Source: Chlamydiales bacterium
GTDB taxonomy: Bacteria; Chlamydiota; Chlamydiia; Chlamydiales; JARBTN01
NCBI GenBank assembly: GCA_029240195.1
Contig: JARBTN010000007.1
Location: forward strand, 1 to 45,806
DNA length: 45,806 bases
Direction of reading: 5' to 3'
This document shows, one piece after another, positions 1 to 6,168 of the stretch. Both the position numbers and the translations under genes were made by a program. A model generated the notes under the pieces. The model was not told the origin of the DNA. It did no database searches and worked only from the letters and a program-made list of their open reading frames with translations. Within the stretch, counting starts at the first letter, position 1, and every line of letters begins with the position of its first letter.

Positions 1-310
1 CTTGCAAGAGGTGACTCAAGCGACCAGTGCTGGCGTCGAAGACCAAGATCACCCCCTGTAGAGAGGGCAACTGATGCTTCTTTGGATTTTGGTAGAAGGC
101 GCCTGCAATTTTGACGGCAAAGACCGAATCGCCCTGAATCCATCCACACTTGATGTGCAAGTCTCCGCCCTCTTTTCCAAAGTTCATATAGCCGACGGGA
201 GGGAGAGTCACTTTGCCGGTTGAATAGAGCTCAAATCCCTCTTCTTGCAGCTTGAGGGCTTTCTCAAAATTGAGCGCGGCCTTGATTTGACTCAAGTTCA
301 TCCACTGCAT
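1..310 (-). CDS. Ornithine cyclodeaminase / mu-crystallin family protein, N-terminal part (runs off the window)
   Basis: Only about the first 103 residues lie inside the window; the gene continues past base 1. The protein begins MQWMNLSQIKAALNFEKALK and has the family's N-terminal pattern: an EEGFELYSTGKVTLPPVGYM stretch, then GDLHIKCGW, FAVKIAGAFYQNP and GVILVFDASTGRL. Family members are NAD(P)-dependent enzymes such as ornithine cyclodeaminase, alanine dehydrogenase or ketimine reductase; the substrate cannot be read from this part. The ATG at 310 is preferred because AAGGAG lies 7 bases upstream. A second ATG at 301 would give an ATGA overlap with the upstream phzF-like stop. Either way it overlaps that gene and is almost certainly cotranscribed with it. 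Confidence 0.82.
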   Translation of the reverse strand, partial: MQWMNLSQIKAALNFEKALKLQEEGFELYSTGKVTLPPVGYMNFGKEGGDLHIKCGWIQGDSVFAVKIAGAFYQNPKKHQLPSLQGVILVFDASTGRLSHLLQ

Positions 311-1158
311 CGATTCGCTCCTTCTCTTTTTATAACTTGGCAGATGGCTTTGCTGCCCATCTCAGCCCGAAACACCGTGATGGCTTTGCCTGTGATCAAC
401 ACGCGCTCTTTCGCCACTTCCAAAGTGAGGTCGCCTCCTCTTGAGGAGACTTGGCGCGCAAAAAGCTTTTCTTTTTTCAGTTTTTCAGCCCAGTAGGGAG
501 CAAGAGAGGTATTGGCAGATCCCGTCACCGGATCTTCCAAAACATCGAGTTTGGGAAAAAAGGCGCGGTAGATGTAGTCATAAGGGGAAGAAAGGCTTTG
601 AGCCGTCAGCAAGAGCCCCCGCTCTTCAAAAGCCGCTATCTTTTGCGGATCGGGAATAAACGATGAGACCGAGGCAGCATCTTTAAGAACGAAGATGCAG
701 TCCCCTCCATTGGTACCTATATACTCAGGAAGTAAACCGAGAAGGTCCATCGCCCGCGCTTGGTAAAGCGGATCATTGACTTTAGAAACGGGTGGCTGTA
801 AGGGGAAGTTGAGCGTGTAGCTGTCTTTGGAACGGGTGACTGACAAGAGGCCGCTTTTGCTTTGAAAAGAGATTTGCTCACCCCTCGCTACACCCTCTTG
901 CCACAAGATGTGGGCCGCCGCCAAGGTGGCATGCCCACAAAGATCCACTTCGACGCTTGGCGTGAACCAGCGAATGGTCCAAAGGTCTTTTTCAAAGTAT
1001 TCTCTTTCCCGAATGACAAAGACCGTCTCTGAGAGATTCATCTCGTTGGCAATCTTTTGCATCACCTCTTCTAAAGGCGGCTTTTCAAAGAGGAAGACGG
1101 CTGCCGGGTTTCCACAAAATACTTGATCTGTAAAGGCATCGACTTGCCAAAATTGCAT
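298..1158 (-). CDS. PhzF family isomerase-like protein
   Basis: At 286 residues this is the normal length for the PhzF/DapF-fold family. Signatures visible in order are CGNPAAVF (about 15-22), NLSETVF with the family's catalytic glutamate (about residue 44), CGHATLAAAH (about 74-83), a DPVTGSANTS segment near residue 210 and SRGGDL near residue 240. Characterised members are isomerases or epimerases of small metabolites, including PhzF of phenazine synthesis. Most genomic copies, including this one with no phenazine genes around, have unknown substrates. A strong GGAGGA lies 7 bases before the ATG. It lies between a DauR-type regulator and an ornithine cyclodeaminase-family gene, which suggests amino-acid metabolism (inference). 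Confidence 0.88.
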   Translation of the reverse strand: MQFWQVDAFTDQVFCGNPAAVFLFEKPPLEEVMQKIANEMNLSETVFVIREREYFEKDLWTIRWFTPSVEVDLCGHATLAAAHILWQEGVARGEQISFQSKSGLLSVTRSKDSYTLNFPLQPPVSKVNDPLYQARAMDLLGLLPEYIGTNGGDCIFVLKDAASVSSFIPDPQKIAAFEERGLLLTAQSLSSPYDYIYRAFFPKLDVLEDPVTGSANTSLAPYWAEKLKKEKLFARQVSSRGGDLTLEVAKERVLITGKAITVFRAEMGSKAICQVIKREGANRCSG

Positions 1159-1211
1159 ATTTATCCTCCAAATAAGGTCTGGTGATCATCGATATGAGTT
1201 AAGCGGACTAA

Positions 1212-1241
1212 AGCTTTGGGCATCGTCCGGCACCCAAAGCT
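1212..1241. terminator. Stem-loop between regulator and phzF-like gene
   Basis: AGCTTTGGG (1212-1220) and CCCAAAGCT (1233-1241) form a perfect 9-bp stem with a 12-base loop, in the 92-base gap after the regulator stop codon. On the minus strand it is followed by TTTAGTC rather than a T-run, so it may be a weak terminator, an attenuator or an mRNA 3'-end protector rather than a strong intrinsic terminator. Confidence 0.5.
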
Positions 1242-1250
1242 GATGCAGAA

Positions 1251-1877
1251 TTAGTTGCCAAGAGCCTCCCGCTCTTTGAGGTAGTTATAGACAGTCGCTC
1301 GCGAAATAGCGAGGACCCGCCCAATATAAGTCGCCGCATTGCGCTCTTTAAAGGCCCCTTGCTCAGCTAAAGCCTCAATCAGCTCGCGCTTTTCTTCACG
1401 ACTGAGCGCTGCTAACGCTAAATTCCGCTCGCGGCAATAGTTTTGGACATAGATGTTGATCTTTTCATAGAGATCTTCGCTAAAGATCTTTTGAGTTGAC
1501 TCCGGAATTTCTATCGAGCAGCTGAGAAATTGCCCCAGCACCTCTTTTAAAAAGGCAAAGGCGGAGATGTCGGTATTGACACATAAAAACCCTTCCACAT
1601 GTCCAGCCGCACTGTAAATTAAAACGCTGATCGATTTCATTTTGCGCCCATCCCAATTCATCTTTTCATAGGGGCCGATCACAGAGGCCTCCGCATCAAA
1701 TTGAATGCGGTCGAGATAAGATGGATCGCCGACCTCTCTTCGAGAAAGGGGATTATAGATGGCTGCAATTTGATCGAGCTCTAAGTCGTGGACGACCACT
1801 TCAGCAAAAGGGTGCAAGAGGCGCGCAAAAGCTTCTGCAAAGGGAAGAGCATTTTTTAAAGAAGGCTTCATAGGCAA
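1251..1877 (-). CDS. YheO/DauR-type transcriptional regulator (PAS-like domain plus HTH)
   Basis: At 208 residues it has the family's usual length. The N-terminal half (about 10-120) carries the YheO-like PAS pattern with FAEVVVHDLELDQIAAIYNP, a GPYEKMNWDGRKMKS stretch and the GHVEGFLCVNTDISAF strand pair. The C-terminal 50 residues hold the HTH_22-type helix-turn-helix, with GAFKERNAATYIGRVL and SRATVYNYLKE. The best-known relative, DauR of Pseudomonas, represses D-arginine catabolism genes; that is family knowledge, not evidence for this ligand. It lies upstream of, and in the same direction as, the phzF-like and cyclodeaminase-like genes, with tandem operator-like repeats in its own leader, so autoregulation and control of the following pair are likely (inference). 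Confidence 0.87.
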   Translation of the reverse strand: MPMKPSLKNALPFAEAFARLLHPFAEVVVHDLELDQIAAIYNPLSRREVGDPSYLDRIQFDAEASVIGPYEKMNWDGRKMKSISVLIYSAAGHVEGFLCVNTDISAFAFLKEVLGQFLSCSIEIPESTQKIFSEDLYEKINIYVQNYCRERNLALAALSREEKRELIEALAEQGAFKERNAATYIGRVLAISRATVYNYLKEREALGN

Positions 1878-1896
1878 TTTTCTCCGAGTCTAAGTT

Positions 1897-1929
1897 GGAC
1901 TATTTTATCTAATTTAGACAATATAGTCT
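1897..1929. promoter_or_regulatory. Tandem operator-like sites upstream of the DauR-type regulator
   Basis: AGACAATATAGTCT (1916-1929) is a 14-bp palindrome with a single mismatched pair. A related half-degenerate copy, GGACTATTTTATCT, lies at 1897-1910. Their start-to-start distance is 19 bp, close to two DNA turns, and they sit 20-52 bases upstream of the regulator start at 1877. This is a typical place for an autorepressor operator. Confidence 0.5.
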
Positions 1930-1964
1930 ATGAAAACCATAGCTGGCTCAGAAACTAAAGCCCT

Positions 1965-1994
1965 CTAGTGCCCGACCACAGATGTTGTTGCGCA
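1965..1994 (+). repeat. Truncated copy of the MITE-like repeat
   Basis: This 30-base stretch beginning CTAGTGCCCGACCACAGATG is identical, in inverted orientation, to 33415-33444, the right arm of the palindromic element at 33323-33444. Similarity fades after 1994 into GTCAAAATTC, so this looks like one surviving terminus. It lies in the intergenic region between the regulator and the first Inc-like gene. Confidence 0.75.
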
Positions 1995-2112
1995 GTCAAA
2001 ATTCAGTGGATGGGGGACTAGCCTGTAAATCAGCCTCTTTGATCAGGAGAAGGGGGGCTAAAAAGAACTCATGAGCAGCTTCTATGTCAAAAAAAACCCT
2101 CCCTTTAATTTC

Positions 2113-2141
2113 TTGTCTGAAAACAAGGAAAAATTTACAAT
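2113..2141 (+). promoter_or_regulatory. Sigma70-type promoter of Inc-like paralogue 1
   Basis: TTGTCT (2113-2118), a 17-base spacer, and TACAAT (2136-2141). The same arrangement at the matching place before the two other paralogues makes this far stronger than a single-site guess. Predicted transcription begins near 2148, giving a leader of about 40 bases. Confidence 0.75.
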
Positions 2142-2187
2142 GTCTTTTTTTTAATTAACTTCTATATTTAATTTAAGGGGCTCTATT

Positions 2188-2994
2188 ATGCTATCAATTA
2201 ACTTTGCCGATAACTCCATCTTTAAAATGGTTCCCCTTTTGACTCCTGCCATCCATAAAAGAAGTACGGGTGAATGGAAAACCGATTACACTCTTCTAGA
2301 TCGCAGAGACAAAATCGTTGCGTGGGCAGCGATTGCCACAGCTGTTGCTACGGTTGCATTGGCAATCTTTACAGCGTCTCCTCTTATCATTCCAGTAGGC
2401 GTCCTTATCATTCCTACTATAGCGTATACCATCTGGAGCGCTGACTTGCATTGCGCTGAAAGAGCTATCGAGCCAAAAAATGTCGAAGATTTTTGCCGCC
2501 TGGAACACCCGTCTTCTTCTCTTATCAGTCACATTGCCTCCCAGTTAAATTTGATTCAAAGAGTGGTTGCCTTAAAAGGCGATCTCAATAAGACCTCGGA
2601 CGCGAAAGATTCACTATTACAAGCTGCCATAAGACAAGAGTCCGGAGAAGCTCCCCCCTCTTTTGAAAAAATTCGCTATATGCTGGCGCATGGAGCCTCG
2701 CCATTAAAAAACCAAATACTGCTAAAAGCTATTGTTGAAAAAAAAACCGCCTTGATCCTGCTCTTTTTAGACTCTCTTCAAGAAGAGGAGATCGCCCTTT
2801 TCAAGGAGGAGCCCCGCGAGCTCGCGATGATTGCAAAATGGTTAGTCATGGATTCGCATATGTCAAGCCCCATACCAAATGAGGTCATATCCTCTCTTTG
2901 CGCCAAGCTTCACACCTCTTGGGAAGAGTTGCAGGCCGTTGCCGAAAATGCCGGCGATGACGTGCTAACACTTTTTCAAGACTACTTAACTTAA
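2188..2994 (+). CDS. Inc-like membrane protein with ankyrin-like C-terminal part, paralogue 1
   Basis: A 268-residue protein that I cannot name. Residues 43-83 form two hydrophobic helices split by a short SPLIIPVG turn, the bilobed hydrophobic hairpin typical of chlamydial inclusion-membrane (Inc) proteins. The N-terminus (1-40) is polar, with no signal peptide. Residues about 131-197 look like degenerate ankyrin repeats: GDLNKTSDAKDSLLQAAI, then KIRYMLAHGASPL and LLKAIVEKKTALILLFL. An AAGGGG-type ribosome site lies just upstream of the ATG. It is the first of three tandem paralogues, each with its own promoter. Secretion to the inclusion membrane is inference from architecture; an ordinary inner-membrane protein is the alternative. 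Confidence 0.75.
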   Translation: MLSINFADNSIFKMVPLLTPAIHKRSTGEWKTDYTLLDRRDKIVAWAAIATAVATVALAIFTASPLIIPVGVLIIPTIAYTIWSADLHCAERAIEPKNVEDFCRLEHPSSSLISHIASQLNLIQRVVALKGDLNKTSDAKDSLLQAAIRQESGEAPPSFEKIRYMLAHGASPLKNQILLKAIVEKKTALILLFLDSLQEEEIALFKEEPRELAMIAKWLVMDSHMSSPIPNEVISSLCAKLHTSWEELQAVAENAGDDVLTLFQDYLT

Positions 2995-3051
2995 GGAAAC
3001 AGAGGCGGTTCTTCAAACCCGGGCACTCTCTCCTCTCTAAATGGGCAAGAC

Positions 3052-3141
3052 TCAAACTTCCAAGACATATTGCTGCGCTTTATGAGGCGGAGTGATTAGA
3101 TCGTGAATGGGCGTCAACGTCTCATCATAAGCTTTCAGTTG
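3052..3141 (-). pseudogene. Relic of the 3' end of the unknown gene at 5433-5879
   Basis: Read on the minus strand, this stretch encodes QLKAYDETLTPIHDLIT followed by PPHKAQQYVLEV and a stop. It matches the last 29 codons of the intact gene at 5433-5879 with only four substitutions. No start or upstream part of the gene is present; the match runs out near 3141. It shows that the duplicated unit included the Inc-like gene plus the tail of its convergent neighbour. Confidence 0.75.
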
Positions 3142-3217
3142 TCTATGGCAAAGTGGGTTTGCTAAAGGGAATTAATGAAGCCGTTTTTATTTTAAAGGAA
3201 TCTCACGCTTTAATTGC

Positions 3218-3246
3218 TTGTTTAAAAATAATATAATCATTATAAT
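3218..3246 (+). promoter_or_regulatory. Sigma70-type promoter of Inc-like paralogue 2
   Basis: TTGTTT (3218-3223), 17 bases, then a consensus TATAAT (3241-3246). It lies in a block (about 3145-3246) that is similar to the region before paralogue 3. Confidence 0.78.
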
Positions 3247-3282
3247 AATTTGCATCACTTAACCTTTATTTTAAAGGACTCT

Positions 3283-4173
3283 ATGCAAGCAACTAACTTT
3301 GCCGATAATCCCATCCTTAAAATGGTTCCTCTCTTGACTCCCGCCATTCATAAAGACCCAGGCATGGGCACATGGACAAACAATTTGACTCTTTCGAATC
3401 GCAGAATCGCAGTCGTCGCTTTGGCAGCAATTGCAGCAGGCGTTGCTACCGTCGCAGTGGCTCTCTTTACAGCATCCCCTCTTATCATTCCCGTAGGCGT
3501 CCTTGCCATTTCAGCTCTAGTGTATACCATCCTAAGCGTTGACTCGCATCGCGCTGAGAAGGCCATCGAGACAAGAAATGTGGAAGACTTTTGCCGCCTA
3601 GAATCCCCGTCTTATTTTCTTCTAGATTGCATTGCGTCTAAGTTAGATTTAATTCAAAGAGTCGTTGCCTTAAAAGGCGATCTCAATAAAACCTCGGCCT
3701 TAAGAGATTCGCTATTAAAGTCTGCCATGGAACAAGATGCCAAGGAAGTTCCCCCCTCTTTTAAAAGAGTTCACTATCTGCTGGATCATGGAGCTTCTCC
3801 ATTAAAAGGCGAAGCATTGCTAAAAGCCATTCGTGAAGAGAAGTATCACGACTTACTTCCGCTCTTTTTAGGGGCTATTCAAGAAAATGAGGTCGTCCTT
3901 TTCAAGAAGCATCCCCACCAGCTCGAAAATCTTCTAAACAAATTGATAAGAGACTCGCGTAAGCCAAGGCCCTTATCAGATGAGATCATATTCATGATTT
4001 TTGCAGACCTTAAAATTTCTTTAAGCGATCTGCAGGCTGTTCCCCTCCTCTCTGGCAATATCGACATGCTAAATCTCTTTGCCGACTACTTATCTGAAGA
4101 AAAAAAAGTTTGTCCTCCAGGCCAGGGCAATCTCCTAAAGGTTAGGCTCGAAGAAATGGAATCAAAGGATTAA
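3283..4173 (+). CDS. Inc-like membrane protein with ankyrin-like C-terminal part, paralogue 2
   Basis: 296 residues starting MQATNFADNPILKMVPLL. The ATG at 3283 is chosen over an upstream TTG at 3250 because it is preceded by AAAGGA at proper spacing and aligns with the starts of the other two copies. A hydrophobic pair sits at about 43-84, with ALAAIAAGVATVAVALF, a turn, and VGVLAISALVYTIL. The ankyrin-like segment includes VHYLLDHGASPLKGEALLKAI. Unlike its neighbours it carries a charged C-terminal extension of about 25 residues ending LLKVRLEEMESKD. An inclusion-membrane or effector role is inferred from the bilobed hydrophobic domain and the tandem family; no enzyme motif is visible. Confidence 0.77.
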   Translation: MQATNFADNPILKMVPLLTPAIHKDPGMGTWTNNLTLSNRRIAVVALAAIAAGVATVAVALFTASPLIIPVGVLAISALVYTILSVDSHRAEKAIETRNVEDFCRLESPSYFLLDCIASKLDLIQRVVALKGDLNKTSALRDSLLKSAMEQDAKEVPPSFKRVHYLLDHGASPLKGEALLKAIREEKYHDLLPLFLGAIQENEVVLFKKHPHQLENLLNKLIRDSRKPRPLSDEIIFMIFADLKISLSDLQAVPLLSGNIDMLNLFADYLSEEKKVCPPGQGNLLKVRLEEMESKD

Positions 4174-4209
4174 CAAACTTTAAAAAAATATACTTTCTCC
4201 TAGTGAACT

Positions 4210-4245
4210 GCCTCCACTCAATTGAAATTCTAGTGGAGGCTTCTT
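4210..4245 (+). terminator. Intrinsic terminator after Inc-like paralogue 2
   Basis: GCCTCCACT (4210-4218) pairs with AGTGGAGGC (4232-4240) as a 9-bp stem, followed by TTCTT. It lies 36 bases after the stop codon and separates paralogue 2 from the promoter of paralogue 3. Confidence 0.7.
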
Positions 4246-4495
4246 AATTCTCAGCCGGTGGCCTAAAAAAGATCTTACATCACCTCCCATAAAATATCGC
4301 TTCGACCCGCTATTTTAATTTTCCACGACTCACTCTTCGATCTGGAGATCGAATATGCCGTCCACCTAAAAAAAGGAGAGTCGTCTGGTTCTTCTGTCTC
4401 ATAGATTGCTTTAGACTGTTTTTGGCAAAGGGGGTTTTGATAAATGGAATTAATGAAGCAGCCTCTATTTTAAAGAAAACCCACACTTTAATTCC

Positions 4496-4524
4496 TTGTT
4501 TAAAAACAAAAGAATACTTATAAT
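4496..4524 (+). promoter_or_regulatory. Sigma70-type promoter of Inc-like paralogue 3
   Basis: TTGTTT (4496-4501), exactly 17 bases, TATAAT (4519-4524). It sits in the third copy of the conserved upstream block, which carries CTTTAATTCCTTGTTT just as the other copies do. Confidence 0.78.
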
Positions 4525-4569
4525 TAATTCTCTTGTTTAATTTCCAATGCTTGCTTTAAAGGACTATAT

Positions 4570-5376
4570 ATGCTATCAACTAACTTTGCCGAAAACTCCA
4601 TCTTTAAAATGGTTCCTCTTTTGACTCCTGCCATCCAGAAAGAAAGTACGGGTAAATGGAAAACTGATTATACTCTTCTGGATCGCAGAACCACAGTCGT
4701 TGCGTTGGCAGCGATTGCCGCAGCCGTTGCTACGGTTGGATTGGCTCTCTATACATTGTCGCCTTTTATCATTCCCGTAGGCGTCCTTGCCATTTCAGCT
4801 CTAGTGTATACCATCCTAAGCGCTGACTTGCATTGCGCTGAGAGGGCCATCGAGCCAAGAAATGTGGAAGATTTTTGCCGCTTGGAACACCCGTCTTCTC
4901 CTCTTGTAACTCACATTACGTCCAATTTCAATTTGATTCAAAGAGTGGTGGCCTTAAACGGCGATCTCAATAAAACTTCGGACTTGGGAGATTCGCTATT
5001 AAAGGTGGCCATGAGACAAGAGTCCGGAGAAGTTTCCCTCTCTTTTGAAAAAGTTCGCTATCTGCTGGCGCATGGAGCTTCTCCATTAAAAGGTCAAACA
5101 TTGCTATACGCCATTATAGAAAAGAAGTTCGAGGTACTCCCGCTCTTTTTCAAATCTCTTCAAGAAGGGGAGATTGCCCTTTTCAAAAAGGACCCTCACC
5201 AACTCGGAATAATTTTAAACTGGTTAGCTACGGCCTCGAATAGCCAAAGCCCCGTACCAGATGGGGTCATATCCTCTCTTTTTGCAGGGCTTAACATTAC
5301 TTTGGAGGATTTGCAAGCCGTTGATGCCATCGCTGGCTATGACGTGCCAAATTTTTTTCAAGAGTACTTAACTTAA
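4570..5376 (+). CDS. Inc-like membrane protein with ankyrin-like C-terminal part, paralogue 3
   Basis: 268 residues, the same length as paralogue 1 and closest to it by eye (MLSTNFAENSIFKMVPLLTP; KWKTDYTLLDRR). The hydrophobic hairpin at about 43-84 reads VALAAIAAAVATVGLALYT, a turn, then IIPVGVLAISALVYTIL. The ankyrin-like part includes KVRYLLAHGASPLKGQTLLYAI. The start is supported by AAAGGA 8 bases upstream. The gene converges on the unknown minus-strand gene at 5433-5879 with a 56-base gap. Function unknown. Divergence among the three copies lies in the exposed C-terminal third, while the membrane hairpin is kept. Confidence 0.77.
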   Translation: MLSTNFAENSIFKMVPLLTPAIQKESTGKWKTDYTLLDRRTTVVALAAIAAAVATVGLALYTLSPFIIPVGVLAISALVYTILSADLHCAERAIEPRNVEDFCRLEHPSSPLVTHITSNFNLIQRVVALNGDLNKTSDLGDSLLKVAMRQESGEVSLSFEKVRYLLAHGASPLKGQTLLYAIIEKKFEVLPLFFKSLQEGEIALFKKDPHQLGIILNWLATASNSQSPVPDGVISSLFAGLNITLEDLQAVDAIAGYDVPNFFQEYLT

Positions 5377-5432
5377 GAAAATAGAGGCTGTTCTTCAGGC
5401 CAGGGCTGTCTCTCCTCTCAAATAGATAAGAC

Positions 5433-5879
5433 TCAAACTTCCCAGACGTATTGCTGCGCTTTATGGGAAAGAGTAATCAGATCGCGAATGGGCGTCAACG
5501 TCTCATCATAAGCTTTAAGCTGCTCAAACATGCGCCCCACTTGCCGGATTGACTCACACTCGGAAGTGCTAAGCGCATTCTCTTCACCAAGGTACGCGAT
5601 GCCTGCCTCCTGTTTAAGGATGTGCAGGTCGACGCCGACAACGGTTTTAATCTTACGGTTATGCCATAGGTCTTTTGCCCGCTCTTTAGCCGCCGAAGAA
5701 CAAAGCGCTAAAGAAAAGCATGGCAAGGATTGAATTTTCTGCACCAATTTTAAAGCCGTGTTCTCTGTCCGCTTCTTTTGAAAGCGAAAGGAGGCGATGG
5801 GCGTAGCCTCGCTTTGATCAATCATCATCTCAAGGCGCATGAAGGGCCTTGCGTCCCGCTGAAAGGGTTCAACCAGCAT
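5433..5879 (-). CDS. Conserved-looking unknown protein (148 aa)
   Basis: A 148-residue soluble protein with no signal peptide or membrane segment and no motif I recognise. It is rich in charged residues; the C-terminal third, ECESIRQVGRMFEQLKAYDE through LSHKAQQYVWEV, looks helical. AAGGA lies 9 bases before the ATG. That a decayed copy of its last 29 codons exists at 3052-3141, with reading frame and stop still readable, supports its being a real gene that was carried along in duplication of the Inc-like genes. Confidence 0.6.
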   Translation of the reverse strand: MLVEPFQRDARPFMRLEMMIDQSEATPIASFRFQKKRTENTALKLVQKIQSLPCFSLALCSSAAKERAKDLWHNRKIKTVVGVDLHILKQEAGIAYLGEENALSTSECESIRQVGRMFEQLKAYDETLTPIRDLITLSHKAQQYVWEV

Positions 5880-6107
5880 AGAAAGAAATCCTTTTTTTTT
5901 GATGCCCTAAATGTCGGCGCAATTGCTTTTTACATAAGCCTTTTTTAACAATGCCCCTTTTGATCATGAATTAAAACGTTTAATCTTAAAAATTTAGAGA
6001 GCAGTCTATAAAAAGCCTTGCAAAAACCCAACTTTCATCGAAGATAGAAGATAGTGCCTGACGATTAAGCTGCCGAGGGAGGGGAATTGGAAGAGAGAAA
6101 ATCAAAG

Positions 6108-6152
6108 CAAAAAAAAACTTCGGGAGAGAGAACTCTCGCCCGAAGCTTTTTT
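6108..6152. terminator. Terminator of ftsH (bidirectional form)
   Basis: CTTCGGGAGAGAG (6118-6130) pairs with CTCTCGCCCGAAG (6133-6145) with one mismatch. The stem is flanked by A-runs on the left and T-runs on the right, so it has the shape of an intrinsic terminator on both strands. It lies 17 bases past the ftsH stop. Confidence 0.85.
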
Positions 6153-6168
6153 AGGGAAGAAAGAACAA

